This document shows, in pieces, positions 8,498-19,118 of a stretch of 64,000 nt of DNA. Source of the DNA: Ascidiaceihabitans sp029251465 (GTDB lineage Bacteria > Pseudomonadota > Alphaproteobacteria > Rhodobacterales > Rhodobacteraceae). Every line of letters begins with the position of its first letter. Position 1 is the first letter of the stretch. A program made the translations under genes and the position numbers. The notes under the pieces were generated by a model. That model was not told where the DNA came from. It worked only from the letters and a program-made list of their open reading frames with translations, and did not search any database. The DNA lies in NCBI RefSeq assembly GCF_042932805.1, contig NZ_CP170633.1, positions 496,001 to 560,000 of the forward strand. The letters are read 5' to 3'.

Positions 8498-9529
8498 ATG
8501 ATCGAACCTGACCCAACATTGCGTGCTCAAGAGCAGCCCGAAGATACGGCCAAGGATTTTGACCGCGCTTTGCGTCCGCAAGCGTTGGACGAATTCGTGG
8601 GTCAAGCTGAGGCGCGCGCGAACCTCAAGGTGTTCATCCAATCCGCCAAACAACGCGGCGAGGCGATGGACCACACGCTGTTCCACGGCCCCCCCGGGCT
8701 GGGCAAGACGACCTTGGCGCAAATCATGGCGCGCGAATTGGGGGTCAGTTTTCGGATGACCTCGGGGCCGGTTCTGGCCAAGGCGGGTGATCTGGCGGCG
8801 ATCCTGACAAACCTTGAGGCGCGCGATGTTCTGTTCATCGACGAAATTCACCGTCTAAACCCTGCTGTAGAAGAGGTGCTGTATCCGGCGCTTGAAGATT
8901 TCGAACTGGATTTGGTGATCGGCGAAGGGCCCGCGGCGCGCACTGTGCGGATCGAATTGCAGCCCTTCACCTTGGTCGGGGCGACCACGCGGATGGGCCT
9001 GCTGACCACGCCACTACGTGACCGATTTGGCATTCCGACGCGACTGCAATTTTACACCGAGGATGAACTGTTCATCATCGTCGAACGCAATGCCCGCAAA
9101 CTGGGTGCCCCTGCGGATGAAGGCGGCGCGCGCGAAATTGCGCGCCGTGCCCGTGGAACGCCACGCATCGCGGGACGCCTGCTGCGTCGCGTCGTGGATT
9201 TCGCTGTCGTCGAGGGCGACGGGCGCGTGACCAAAGCACTGGCCGACAGTGCGCTGACCCGTTTGGGTGTCGACCATTTGGGCCTTGATGGCGCGGATCG
9301 TCGCTATCTGAAACTGATCGCTGAGAATTATCAGGGCGGACCGGTTGGCATCGAAACCCTCAGCGCTGCACTCAGCGAAAGCCGCGATGCACTAGAAGAA
9401 GTGATCGAGCCGTATTTGTTGCAGCAAGGTCTGATCCAGCGCACGCCGCGTGGCCGGATGCTGGCGCAAAAGGCGTGGGCGCATTTGGGCATGGCCCCGC
9501 CACAATCTCGCGGCGATTTGTTTGACTAA
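8498..9529 (+). CDS. ruvB: Holliday junction branch migration ATPase RuvB
   Basis: RuvB is the hexameric AAA+ motor that drives branch migration with RuvA. The 343-residue product has Walker A GPPGLGKTT at about residues 65-73, Walker B FIDEIHR at about 112-118, sensor 1 and the arginine finger region (LRDRFG at about 173-178), then the winged helix with RTPRGR near the C-terminus. A GTG 6 bp upstream (8492) is also in frame; I prefer the ATG at 8498, but neither has a clear Shine-Dalgarno sequence. The preceding hairpin may affect its translation. Confidence 0.96.
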   Translation: MIEPDPTLRAQEQPEDTAKDFDRALRPQALDEFVGQAEARANLKVFIQSAKQRGEAMDHTLFHGPPGLGKTTLAQIMARELGVSFRMTSGPVLAKAGDLAAILTNLEARDVLFIDEIHRLNPAVEEVLYPALEDFELDLVIGEGPAARTVRIELQPFTLVGATTRMGLLTTPLRDRFGIPTRLQFYTEDELFIIVERNARKLGAPADEGGAREIARRARGTPRIAGRLLRRVVDFAVVEGDGRVTKALADSALTRLGVDHLGLDGADRRYLKLIAENYQGGPVGIETLSAALSESRDALEEVIEPYLLQQGLIQRTPRGRMLAQKAWAHLGMAPPQSRGDLFD

Positions 9530-9547
9530 CACCAACGGGACGTGACG

Positions 9548-10171
9548 ATGGACCATTCTGAGATCGAAAAGATGTTCACCCGCGGCGACGGTAGCTTTGC
9601 GTTTGCGCGCTGGGGGCGGCCGTTGGCACCGGTTGTGTTCGGGGTCGATGATGCGACGTTGTCCGTGATCAAAGGCGCAATCGAAGCGGTGTGTCAGGTC
9701 GCCGGTCACGAAACCATGGACGGCGACGCCGAGCTTGGCAGCAACTTCATGTGGTTCTTTTTCCGTGGCTGGGACGAATTGCTCGAGGTGCCGCGCCTTG
9801 GCGACATGGTGCCTGATCTGGAACCACTGGTGGAACGTCTCAAAGACGTCGACGCCAATCAGTACCGCGTGTTCCGGTTCGACGACAGTGGCGCGATCAA
9901 AGCGGTTTTTGTGTTCCTGCGCATGGACCAAGCACTGAGCGACGTGCCTGCGCAAACTTTGGCATTGTCTCAGGTTGTACAGTCGATCTTGTTGTGGTCG
10001 GATGTCGCGTTCATGGATCAATCCCCGTTGGCCGTGGCCGGTGAAACGGTTGTGCTGCGCCCTGAAATCGGTGCGCTGATCCGTGCGGCCTATGATCCGG
10101 TACTGCCCGCGGCTTCGCAAGATAACACACAATCGCTGCGCCTTGCGGCAAGAGTAGGGACCCTGCAATGA
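9548..10171 (+). CDS. Conserved hypothetical protein between ruvB and ybgC
   Basis: A 207-residue soluble protein with no signal peptide or membrane segment, moderately acidic and rich in aromatic residues in the middle (FMWFFFRGWDEL). It begins MDHSEIEKMF; an in-frame GTG lies 6 bp further upstream, but the ATG is the more usual start. Its end overlaps the ybgC ATG by four bases, so it is part of the ruv/tol transcription unit. I do not recognise a domain. Its place between Holliday-junction and Tol-Pal genes does not define a job. Confidence 0.7.
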   Translation: MDHSEIEKMFTRGDGSFAFARWGRPLAPVVFGVDDATLSVIKGAIEAVCQVAGHETMDGDAELGSNFMWFFFRGWDELLEVPRLGDMVPDLEPLVERLKDVDANQYRVFRFDDSGAIKAVFVFLRMDQALSDVPAQTLALSQVVQSILLWSDVAFMDQSPLAVAGETVVLRPEIGALIRAAYDPVLPAASQDNTQSLRLAARVGTLQ

Positions 10172-10557
10172 CCCACGAATTCCCCGTCACCGTTTATTAC
10201 GAAGACACCGACATGGCGGGCATCGTCTATTATGCCAACTATTTACGGTTCATTGAGCGGGCGCGATCCGAAGTCGTCGAACAGATGGGCGTTGATCAAC
10301 GGGCGATGCGCGACATGGACATTGTGTTTGCTGTCACGCGGGTCGAGGCGGATTATTTAGGCTCTGCGCGGCTTGGCGATCGTCTGATCGTGAAATCCGA
10401 TCATCACGGCCAAGGCGCTGTGCGTTGGGTCTTTGATCAGGTGGTCGAACTGGACGGCAAGCCGATTTTCCGCGCCAAAGTCACCGCCGCCTGCATGACC
10501 ACGGCAGGTAAACCAACCCGCCTTCCTGCGGAAATCCGCGCATCATTTGCCAAATAA
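10168..10557 (+). CDS. ybgC: Tol-Pal-associated acyl-CoA thioesterase YbgC
   Basis: A 129-residue hotdog-fold thioesterase that hydrolyses acyl-CoA esters and is classically encoded at the head of tol-pal operons. The family signature is clear: YYEDTDMAGIVYYANYLRF at about residues 10-28, with the catalytic aspartate in DTDMAG, followed by ERARSE. Its ATG overlaps the stop of the upstream hypothetical gene (ATGA). Length is normal. A 97-bp gap with an inverted repeat separates it from tolQ. Confidence 0.95.
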   Translation: MTHEFPVTVYYEDTDMAGIVYYANYLRFIERARSEVVEQMGVDQRAMRDMDIVFAVTRVEADYLGSARLGDRLIVKSDHHGQGAVRWVFDQVVELDGKPIFRAKVTAACMTTAGKPTRLPAEIRASFAK

Positions 10558-10588
10558 CGCAGCCGTGACGCGGTAATGTTGGCTTTCC

Positions 10589-10608
10589 CCGTTATGATAC
10601 GGTAACGG
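10589..10608. promoter_or_regulatory. Inverted repeat upstream of tolQ
   Basis: CCGTTA and TAACGG are perfect complements separated by 8 bp, 46 bp before the tolQ ATG at 10655. It could be an operator or part of the tolQ promoter; there is no U-tract after it. Confidence 0.3.
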
Positions 10609-10654
10609 TGGGCGTAACGATGGTCTAAAAACTGACCGCAACGAGAGCAGGCAA

Positions 10655-11350
10655 ATGGAAGCAGAAACACTGGCCTTGGCACAGGAGATTGATTTCTCCA
10701 TGTGGGCCTTATTCGCACGTGCAACACTTACTGTAAAAATCGTCATGATCATGTTGATCGTCGCGTCGTTCTGGTCGTGGTCGATTATCGTCCAAAAACT
10801 GATCAGCTTTCGGCGTGCCCGCGCTGAGGCTGCGGAGTTTGATCACAAATTCTGGTCAGGAGAACCGCTAGACGGTTTGTTCGACCAGATTGGAACCGAT
10901 CCAAAAGGTCAGGCAGAAAAGATTTTTGCATCCGGCATGATGGAATGGCGCCGCTCGCACCGCGATGATGGTGGTTTGATCGCCGGGGCTACGGCCCGCA
11001 TTGACCGGTCCATGGATGTCGCCATCGCGAAAGAGGCCGAAAAGCTGGAAAAAGGCCTGTCGGTTTTGGCGACTGTCGGATCCACGGCTCCGTTTATCGG
11101 TTTGTTCGGGACGGTCATCGGCATCATGAACGCGTTCATCGAGATCGCAGAGCAACAAAACACCAATCTGGCCGTTGTCGCGCCTGGCATTGCCGAAGCG
11201 TTGCTGGCTACAGGTCTGGGTCTATTGGCCGCGATCCCGGCGGTTGTGTTTTACAACAAACTGAACGCCGACAGTGACCGCATCCTTGGCGGGTACGAAG
11301 CCTTTGCCGACGAATTCGCCACCATCCTTAGCCGCCAGTTGGACAGCTAA
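10655..11350 (+). CDS. tolQ: Tol-Pal system proton channel subunit TolQ
   Basis: TolQ, with TolR, forms the inner-membrane proton-driven motor of the Tol-Pal system, which constricts and stabilises the outer membrane during division. The 231-residue protein has a first membrane segment at about residues 25-45 and two more in the C-terminal half. Visible family motifs are GSTAPFIGLFGTVIGIMNAF at about 146-165 and APGIAEALLATGLGLLAAIP at about 178-197. The start follows GAGAGCAGG. It lies 3 bp upstream of tolR in the same operon. Length is normal. Confidence 0.96.
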   Translation: MEAETLALAQEIDFSMWALFARATLTVKIVMIMLIVASFWSWSIIVQKLISFRRARAEAAEFDHKFWSGEPLDGLFDQIGTDPKGQAEKIFASGMMEWRRSHRDDGGLIAGATARIDRSMDVAIAKEAEKLEKGLSVLATVGSTAPFIGLFGTVIGIMNAFIEIAEQQNTNLAVVAPGIAEALLATGLGLLAAIPAVVFYNKLNADSDRILGGYEAFADEFATILSRQLDS

Positions 11351-11353
11351 GTC

Positions 11354-11842
11354 ATGGGGGCTGGTGTCGCACAAAAGGATTCTGGCGGGACTCGTCGCCG
11401 CCGCCGTGGCGGGCGCGCGCGTCCGATGTCCGAAATCAACGTCACGCCGTTTGTTGACGTCATGCTGGTGTTGCTGATTATTTTTATGGTTGCGGCCCCT
11501 TTAACGACTGTGGGCGTGCCGGTTGAATTGCCAAAAACCTCAGCCGGCGCGTTGCCCGCAGATCAAGAAGAACCGCTGACCGTAACCATCACGGCCGCTG
11601 GGTCCGTCCAGATCCAGACCACCGAAACGCCGCGCAACGAATTGGTTCTGCGGCTGCGGGCTATCGCGGCTGAACGTGACAGCGACCGCGTCTTTTTGCG
11701 CGCAGACGGGGCGGTCCCCTATAGTGACGTGATGCAGGTTATGGGCGCGCTGAATGCCGGTGGCTTTTCGAACATCGGATTGGTGACGGATATCGGTGGG
11801 CCAAATCTTGACGCCCCCGTTTCCAATCAAACCGACCAATAA
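11354..11842 (+). CDS. tolR: Tol-Pal system protein TolR
   Basis: TolR is the single-span partner of TolQ; its membrane aspartate takes part in proton flow. The 162-residue protein has a basic, Arg/Gly-rich cytoplasmic tail, then MSEINVTPFVDVMLVLLI at about residues 25-42, where the Asp of FVDVML is the key residue, followed by the periplasmic domain ending in a Pro/Asp/Asn-rich tail. It begins just after tolQ and ends 12 bp before tolA. All family features are present. Confidence 0.95.
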   Translation: MGAGVAQKDSGGTRRRRRGGRARPMSEINVTPFVDVMLVLLIIFMVAAPLTTVGVPVELPKTSAGALPADQEEPLTVTITAAGSVQIQTTETPRNELVLRLRAIAAERDSDRVFLRADGAVPYSDVMQVMGALNAGGFSNIGLVTDIGGPNLDAPVSNQTDQ

Positions 11843-11854
11843 AACGGGTGTGTT

Positions 11855-12970
11855 TTGAACACAGGTCAGATCATATCGGGGACAGGGCACTTTGTGCTGA
11901 TCAGCTGGTTGCTGGTCGGAAACGTGTTTCGTGCCGAACCCTTGCCGATTGAGGCGACTGAGGTCTCCGTCATTTCTGGCGAGGCATTCGAGGCGTTGAT
12001 GGCCGCCCAGCAATCCCCGCAGTCTGCGACGGATGTGGCGCAACCTGTGCAGCCCGATGTTGCGAACGACCCCGTCGAGGTGCCGCAGTCAGAAGACACG
12101 TCCGTGGCCCAAGAGGCCCCCGAAGTCGCCCCAACCCCGACCGTCGATCCAACGCCTGAAATCGCCGAATTGACCCCCCCGCCCGAGGCTGAGGTCGAAG
12201 ATACAGCGCCCGTTTTGGAACAGCCCAGCGAAGACGTCGCTGTTGCCGTGCCCGAAGCCAGCGACCGCCCCGTGCCGCGCCCTTCTGATCGTGTCGCCCC
12301 CGAACCGGTGGCCCTGCCAGATCCAGAAGCCGTGCCTGATCCGGTGCAGCAGGACGCGGTTGAGCAGGCTGAAACCGGTGAAACTGTGGAAGAGCCGCAA
12401 GAGGCGACAGCTCCTGAAGAGGCCACAACCGAGATCGTGACAGAGGCTGAGACTCCGTCAGCGCCCGAAACATCCATGCGTCCACCAGCGCGTCGCCCCA
12501 AACCACCCGTGCAGCAGGCAGAAACGCAGCCCGCAGACACGCCGACGCCGGCTGAACCTGCGGAGACGACGGATACCAGCGATGCCATTAATGACGCCTT
12601 GGCCGCCGCATTAAACGAACCAGCAGAGACAGCCGCACCCAGTGGTCCGCCATTGTCTGCGGGCGAAAAAGATGCGCTGCGCGTGGCGGTTTCCAGCTGC
12701 TGGAATGTTGGCTCGCTATCGTCCGAGGCGTTGCAAACCACGGTCGTTGTGGCCGTGTCGATGGCCCAAGACGGCAAGCCCAATACCAGCTCAATCCGGA
12801 TGACAGGCAGCTCTGGTGGCTCTGCATCGGCAGCAAAACAGGCATTCGAGGCCGCTCGGCGCGCGATAATTCGCTGTGCCAAGGGGGGGTATGATTTGCC
12901 AAGTGACAAATACGGACAGTGGAAAGACATTGAAATGACGTTCAATCCTGAAAGGATGCGCATCAAATGA
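11855..12970 (+). CDS. tolA: Tol-Pal system cell envelope protein TolA
   Basis: TolA spans the periplasm and connects TolQR to Pal. The 371-residue protein has one N-terminal membrane segment (about residues 10-26), a very long Pro/Glu/Ala/Val-rich low-complexity linker (about 45-255), and a compact C-terminal domain starting near SSCWNVG, the hallmark of alphaproteobacterial TolA. The start appears to be TTG at 11855, since there is no ATG or GTG in frame nearby; AAAACGGG lies at 11841-11848. Its stop overlaps the tolB ATG. The linker is acidic and proline-rich rather than the Lys/Ala helix of enteric TolA. Confidence 0.9.
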   Translation: MNTGQIISGTGHFVLISWLLVGNVFRAEPLPIEATEVSVISGEAFEALMAAQQSPQSATDVAQPVQPDVANDPVEVPQSEDTSVAQEAPEVAPTPTVDPTPEIAELTPPPEAEVEDTAPVLEQPSEDVAVAVPEASDRPVPRPSDRVAPEPVALPDPEAVPDPVQQDAVEQAETGETVEEPQEATAPEEATTEIVTEAETPSAPETSMRPPARRPKPPVQQAETQPADTPTPAEPAETTDTSDAINDALAAALNEPAETAAPSGPPLSAGEKDALRVAVSSCWNVGSLSSEALQTTVVVAVSMAQDGKPNTSSIRMTGSSGGSASAAKQAFEAARRAIIRCAKGGYDLPSDKYGQWKDIEMTFNPERMRIK

Positions 12971-14286
12971 TGGTACGATTTTTGGCCGCCGTTTTGGCGA
13001 TGATGCTGAGTGTAAGCGTTGGCTTTGCTCAGTCTGGTCCATTGCGGATCGAAATCACCGAAGGTGTGATTGAACCGTTGCCCTTTGCGACCCCCAACTT
13101 TGTCGCCGAAAACGCCGGCAGTGCGGACATGGGCGCGCAGCTTGCACGCGTTGTTGCGGCAGATTTGCAAGGCACCGGGTTGTTTCGCGAAATCCCGGCC
13201 TCGGCCTTTGTCAGCGGCGTGTCGGATTTTGGCGCAGCCGTAAATTACCCCGACTGGCGCGCGATCAATGCGCAGGCGTTGGTGACGGGGGCGGTCAATG
13301 TCTCGGGCAACAATGTCACCGTAAAATTCCGCCTGTACGATATTTTCTCGGGTGCTGAACTGGGCCAAGGCCTGCAGTTCCAAGGGACCACCGCAGGCTG
13401 GCGTCGCATGGCGCACAAAGTTGCAGACGCCGTCTACAGCCGGATCACCGGCGAAAGCGGATATTTCGACAGCCGCGTGGTGTTCGTTTCTGAATCCGGC
13501 CCCAAGAACAAGCGGGCAAAGCGTCTTGCCGTGATGGATTATGACGGTGCCGGCGTGAAATACCTGACCGACAGCCGGTCTATCGTTTTGGCCCCGCGCT
13601 TTAGTCCGACGGGTGACCGCGTGTTGTACACATCCTACGAAACCGGTTTCCCGCGCATCTACGTTTTGGATGTCGGATCGGTTCAGCGCCGCGTTTTGGA
13701 AAGCGCGCAAGGCTCCAGCAGCTTTGCCCCGCGCTTTGCCCCCAACGGGCAGACGGTGGTCTATTCCCAAGCGACGGGCAGCAACACTGACATCTACACG
13801 ATGGACATCAATTCAGGGCGCACCACGCGCCTGACGTCGGCCCCGTCGATCGAAACCTCACCCAGCTTTAGCCCCGATGGATCGCAAATCGTGTTTGAGA
13901 GCGACCGTTCGGGCAATCAGCAGCTGTATGTGATGTCGGCAAGTGGCGGCGAGGCCAAGCGGATCTCGTTCGGCGAAGGCCGTTACGGCACGCCTGTTTG
14001 GTCACCGCGCGGCGATCTGGTTGCCTTCACCAAACAATCCAAAGGACGGTTCCACATCGGTGTGATGCGTGTGGACGGGTCCGAAGAGCGGTTGCTAACG
14101 GCGTCGTTCCTGGACGAAGGTCCGACATGGTCCCCCAATGGCCGCGTGATCATGTTTCATCGCGAAACCCAAGGGGCGTCTGGCCGGTCATCTTTGTATT
14201 CGGTCGATATCACGGGGCGTAATTTGCGGCCCGTCCAAACGCCTGATGGCGGATCTGATCCCAGCTGGTCACCGCTGCAGAAATAA
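12967..14286 (+). CDS. tolB: Tol-Pal system beta propeller protein TolB
   Basis: TolB is the periplasmic protein that binds Pal and TolA. The 439-residue precursor has a Sec signal peptide ending at about residue 21 (VGFAQS), an N-terminal alpha/beta domain, and a six-bladed propeller with repeated motifs such as PRFSPTGDRVLYTS, PRFAPNGQTVVYS, PSFSPDGSQIVFES and PVWSPRGDLVAFT from about residue 205 onwards. The ATG overlaps the tolA stop (ATGA). The length matches the family. Confidence 0.97.
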   Translation: MMVRFLAAVLAMMLSVSVGFAQSGPLRIEITEGVIEPLPFATPNFVAENAGSADMGAQLARVVAADLQGTGLFREIPASAFVSGVSDFGAAVNYPDWRAINAQALVTGAVNVSGNNVTVKFRLYDIFSGAELGQGLQFQGTTAGWRRMAHKVADAVYSRITGESGYFDSRVVFVSESGPKNKRAKRLAVMDYDGAGVKYLTDSRSIVLAPRFSPTGDRVLYTSYETGFPRIYVLDVGSVQRRVLESAQGSSSFAPRFAPNGQTVVYSQATGSNTDIYTMDINSGRTTRLTSAPSIETSPSFSPDGSQIVFESDRSGNQQLYVMSASGGEAKRISFGEGRYGTPVWSPRGDLVAFTKQSKGRFHIGVMRVDGSEERLLTASFLDEGPTWSPNGRVIMFHRETQGASGRSSLYSVDITGRNLRPVQTPDGGSDPSWSPLQK

Positions 14287-14320
14287 AATGAAATGTGCCG
14301 TGGTATGACAGGGCGCAAAA

Positions 14321-14336
14321 CACGTGTTAACACATG
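14321..14336. promoter_or_regulatory. Near-perfect 16-bp palindrome upstream of pal
   Basis: The core GTGTTAACAC (14324-14333) is perfectly self-complementary and the palindrome extends to 16 bp with one mismatched pair. It lies 47 bp before the pal ATG in the 96-bp tolB-pal gap, together with GTATT/AATAC arms at 14344-14359. This suggests that pal has its own promoter and operator. Confidence 0.4.
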
Positions 14337-14382
14337 AGTAAATGTATTCGTACAAATACGGCAAATGATAAGGCAGAGCACT

Positions 14383-14901
14383 ATGAAAATCACCACAAAA
14401 GCACTTTTGATCGTTGGGGCGCTGGCCCTTGCAGCCTGTACAAACCCGGACCGCTTTGGCGGCGATGGCGGGGCGCTTGACCCGAATGCGGGTGTCAACA
14501 CAGGCGTGGTTGCCGGCAGCGCCAATGACCCAAGCTCGGCCGCGTATTTCCAGCAAGCCGTTGGCGATCGTGTGTTGTTCGCGGTTGATCAATCCAGCCT
14601 GACCGCGCAGGGCCAAGCCACATTGGACGGACAAGCCGCCTGGCTGACGACCAACGCCGATTACACCGCAGTCATCGAAGGCCACGCAGACGAGCAAGGC
14701 ACCCGCGAATACAACATCGGCCTTGGCAACAAGCGCGCAGACGCCGCCCGCAGCTACCTGATTTCCAAAGGTGTGCCAGCGAACCGTTTGCAAATTGTCA
14801 GCTATGGCAAAGAACGTCCGATCGAAGTATGCTCTGAGGAGGCATGCTATGCCAAAAACCGTCGCGCTGTGACGGTGCTGGCAGCAGGCTTAACTGGATA
14901 A
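14383..14901 (+). CDS. pal: Peptidoglycan-associated lipoprotein Pal
   Basis: Pal is an outer-membrane lipoprotein that binds peptidoglycan and TolB. The 172-residue precursor has a lipoprotein signal with lipobox LALAAC (lipidated Cys19) and a C-terminal OmpA-like domain with EGHADEQGTREYN and LGNKRADAARSYL, plus a terminal CYAKNRRAV motif, all typical of Pal. The ATG at 14383 gives a correct signal peptide; an in-frame ATG at 14365 would add six residues without benefit. It is followed after 23 bp by cpoB. Confidence 0.96.
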   Translation: MKITTKALLIVGALALAACTNPDRFGGDGGALDPNAGVNTGVVAGSANDPSSAAYFQQAVGDRVLFAVDQSSLTAQGQATLDGQAAWLTTNADYTAVIEGHADEQGTREYNIGLGNKRADAARSYLISKGVPANRLQIVSYGKERPIEVCSEEACYAKNRRAVTVLAAGLTG

Positions 14902-14924
14902 ACTAGGGTTTGAGTGGGGTTTTG

Positions 14925-15746
14925 ATGCGATACAGTGCTTTGATTGCTGTCTGTGTGATGTGGTTGCCGTTGGCAGCACACGCGCAAAACAGTGAAACGC
15001 TGGCAGACGTTCGTCAGGAATTGACGATTTTGAATGTCGAAATCCAAAAGCTTAAACGCGAACTGTCGACCACCGGCGGCTCCAACGGAACGGTTGGTGC
15101 TGGTGGTCTGCTGGACCGGGTCAATTCGATTGAATCCGAATTGCAGCGTTTGACGGGCAAAACCGAACAGTTGGAATTCCGCATCGACCGTGTTGTGACT
15201 GACGGCACCAACCGCATCGGTGATCTTGAATTCCGTCTGGTCGAACTTGAAGGCGGCGATGTGGGCGCGTTGGCCGAAACATCGACCCTTGGCGGGGCAG
15301 GGCAAACGGCCACCACAGCCGTGGTCCCCGAACCAACGACGCCGACCAACACAGGCCAACTTGCAAGCCAAGAACAGGCAGACTTTGAGCGGGCGTCGGA
15401 GGCGCTCGCATCCGGTAGCTTTCAAACCGCTGCAGAGCAGTTTGCGACCTTTAATCAGACCTATCCAGGTGGTCCGCTAGCGACCACTGCCGATCTGAAA
15501 CGCGGCGATGCGCTGGATGCAGTGGGTGACACCCGCAATGCGGCCCGCGCCTATCTCGATGCATTCAGTCAGGACCAAACCGGTGTGGATGCGGCAGAAG
15601 CGCTGTACAAACTGGGCGCATCGCTGGGCAAACTGGGTCAAACCAGCGAGGCATGCGTGACTTTGGGCGAAGTGTCTGCGCGGTTCCCGAATGATCCTTC
15701 TGCGTTGCTCGCCAATTCGCAGATGCGCAACATCGGATGCAGCTAG
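14925..15746 (+). CDS. cpoB: Tol-Pal system coordinator protein CpoB (YbgF)
   Basis: CpoB couples Tol-Pal to peptidoglycan synthesis in the periplasm. The 273-residue precursor has a signal peptide (cleavage near AAHAQN, about residue 21), a coiled-coil stretch (LADVRQELTILNVEIQKLKREL) that would trimerise, a Thr/Pro-rich linker and C-terminal TPR repeats (from about residue 155). The ATG at 14925 is preceded by GAGTGGGG; a TTG 15 bp upstream is also in frame but less likely. Its end overlaps the tilS start by 10 bp. Length is normal. Confidence 0.93.
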   Translation: MRYSALIAVCVMWLPLAAHAQNSETLADVRQELTILNVEIQKLKRELSTTGGSNGTVGAGGLLDRVNSIESELQRLTGKTEQLEFRIDRVVTDGTNRIGDLEFRLVELEGGDVGALAETSTLGGAGQTATTAVVPEPTTPTNTGQLASQEQADFERASEALASGSFQTAAEQFATFNQTYPGGPLATTADLKRGDALDAVGDTRNAARAYLDAFSQDQTGVDAAEALYKLGASLGKLGQTSEACVTLGEVSARFPNDPSALLANSQMRNIGCS

Positions 15747-16999
15747 ACACGGACTGGTTGCTTGCGCAGGGGCAGGACGCGCCGCTTTTGCACAGCGTTA
15801 GTACCGGTTTTGGCCGCAAGACCCCTCAAAAAATCGGCATCGCTGTTTCGGGTGGTGGCGACAGCATGGCGCTGCTGCATCTGCTGGCCCGCTGTGCGGC
15901 ACAAACGGGCCATCTGATCGAAGCGGTCACAGTCGATCATGGTCTGCGCCCCGAAGCCGCGGATGAGGCGGCGATGGTCAGCGCAATGTGCGAGCGCGCG
16001 AAAATTCCACACACCACGTTGCAATGGACCGGTTGGACCGGTCAGGGCAATCTGTCGGCCGCCGCCCGCGATGCCCGTTACGCGTTGATGGCGGATTGGG
16101 CCAAAACCCGCAGCATCGAAGGTATCGTTTTGGGCCACACCGGCGATGATGTTGCCGAGACATTTTTGATGCGGTTGGGACGCAAGGCTGGCGTCGATGG
16201 TCTGGCTACGATGGACGTCAATTTTGAACGCAACGGCATCCGTTGGGCGCGCCCCTTGTGGCAACAAAGCCGGTCTGAGCTGCGCGACTACCTGCGTCGC
16301 CATGACGTGCATTGGGCCGAGGATCCGACCAACGATGATCCCAGCTATTCTCGCACCCGTGCGCGCAAAGCGTTGCACACGCTTGCCCCTCTCGGGATCG
16401 ACGCCGAAACGTTGCATGCGGTCAGTTTCAACATGGCACAAGCCCGCACAGCGCTGGAACACTACACCCGCCAAGAAGCTGACTTGCGCGAGGTTCAGCA
16501 GGGCGGTGACATTGTGTTGCCGCTTGCCCCCCCGTTGCCAATGGACATCGAACGCCGGCTGCTGGGCAAAGCGATCCAGTGGATTGGCGGCATCGGGTAT
16601 CCGCCACGCGCAGATGCGATCCCGCATGTGGAAATGCGCCTGCCAGATGCGCGGCCTCATACGGGTGCCGGTTGCGTGCTGAGCGCTGAAAACGGAGCCA
16701 TCCGCATCACGCGCGAATTCAACGCAGTTCGGGATGCGAAATGCCCGACGGATCAGATTTGGGACGGGCGTTGGCGTCTGGACGGCCCTCATTCACACGA
16801 TCTTGAAGTGCGCGCGCTGGGCGATGCGATCACGGACTGCCCGAACTGGCGGGATTCGGGGGTGCCGCGGCGCTCTTTGATGGCCTCACCCGCCATTTTC
16901 AGGGGCAAAAATTTGATCGCAGCCCCAATTGCAGGGTACAATCAGGGTTGGAGCGCGCAGATTGTCGCAAATTTCCAAACCTTTCTGCTTTCGCATTGA
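15737..16999 (+). CDS. tilS: tRNA(Ile)-lysidine synthase
   Basis: TilS attaches lysine to C34 of the CAU-anticodon tRNA(Ile), changing its reading from AUG to AUA; the enzyme is essential. The 420-residue protein has the PP-loop ATP-binding motif AVSGGGDSMALL at about residues 35-46, where most relatives have SGGxDS, and the LGHTGDDVAETFLMRL segment at about 134-149. The C-terminal part is poorly conserved, as usual. It overlaps cpoB by 10 bp and is followed by ftsH after 83 bp, the usual tilS-ftsH order. Confidence 0.94.
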   Translation: MQLDTDWLLAQGQDAPLLHSVSTGFGRKTPQKIGIAVSGGGDSMALLHLLARCAAQTGHLIEAVTVDHGLRPEAADEAAMVSAMCERAKIPHTTLQWTGWTGQGNLSAAARDARYALMADWAKTRSIEGIVLGHTGDDVAETFLMRLGRKAGVDGLATMDVNFERNGIRWARPLWQQSRSELRDYLRRHDVHWAEDPTNDDPSYSRTRARKALHTLAPLGIDAETLHAVSFNMAQARTALEHYTRQEADLREVQQGGDIVLPLAPPLPMDIERRLLGKAIQWIGGIGYPPRADAIPHVEMRLPDARPHTGAGCVLSAENGAIRITREFNAVRDAKCPTDQIWDGRWRLDGPHSHDLEVRALGDAITDCPNWRDSGVPRRSLMASPAIFRGKNLIAAPIAGYNQGWSAQIVANFQTFLLSH

Positions 17000-17082
17000 A
17001 GAAATCCCCACGACCTCTATCTTATAGGCAACGGATCGGGCCAAATTCCTAGGCCGCGACCATAGTTTTTAGGAGATTTTCC

Positions 17083-18999
<1,917 letters not shown>

Positions 19000-19049
19000 A
19001 CTCTGATCACGAAATCAGATAGGTTTCTCACAAAACATCATCACAGATC

Positions 19050-19082
19050 AAAGGCCTCGCAACTTGCGGGGCCTTTGTTTTT
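19050..19082 (+). terminator. Intrinsic terminator after ftsH
   Basis: AAAGGCCTCGC and GCGGGGCCTTT form an 11-bp stem with one G-U pair around AACTT, followed by GTTTTT. It ends the tol-tilS-ftsH block 50 bp after the ftsH stop. Confidence 0.9.
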
Positions 19083-19118
19083 GGATCAATATTTGGGGGA
19101 ACCGATCAGGAGAATCCG

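Noticed and set aside
11866..13770. 634-codon open frame opposite tolA and tolB
   Set aside because: It lies across two certain genes. The Ser/Gly/Thr-rich composition is the antisense reading of the Pro/Glu/Ala-rich TolA linker.
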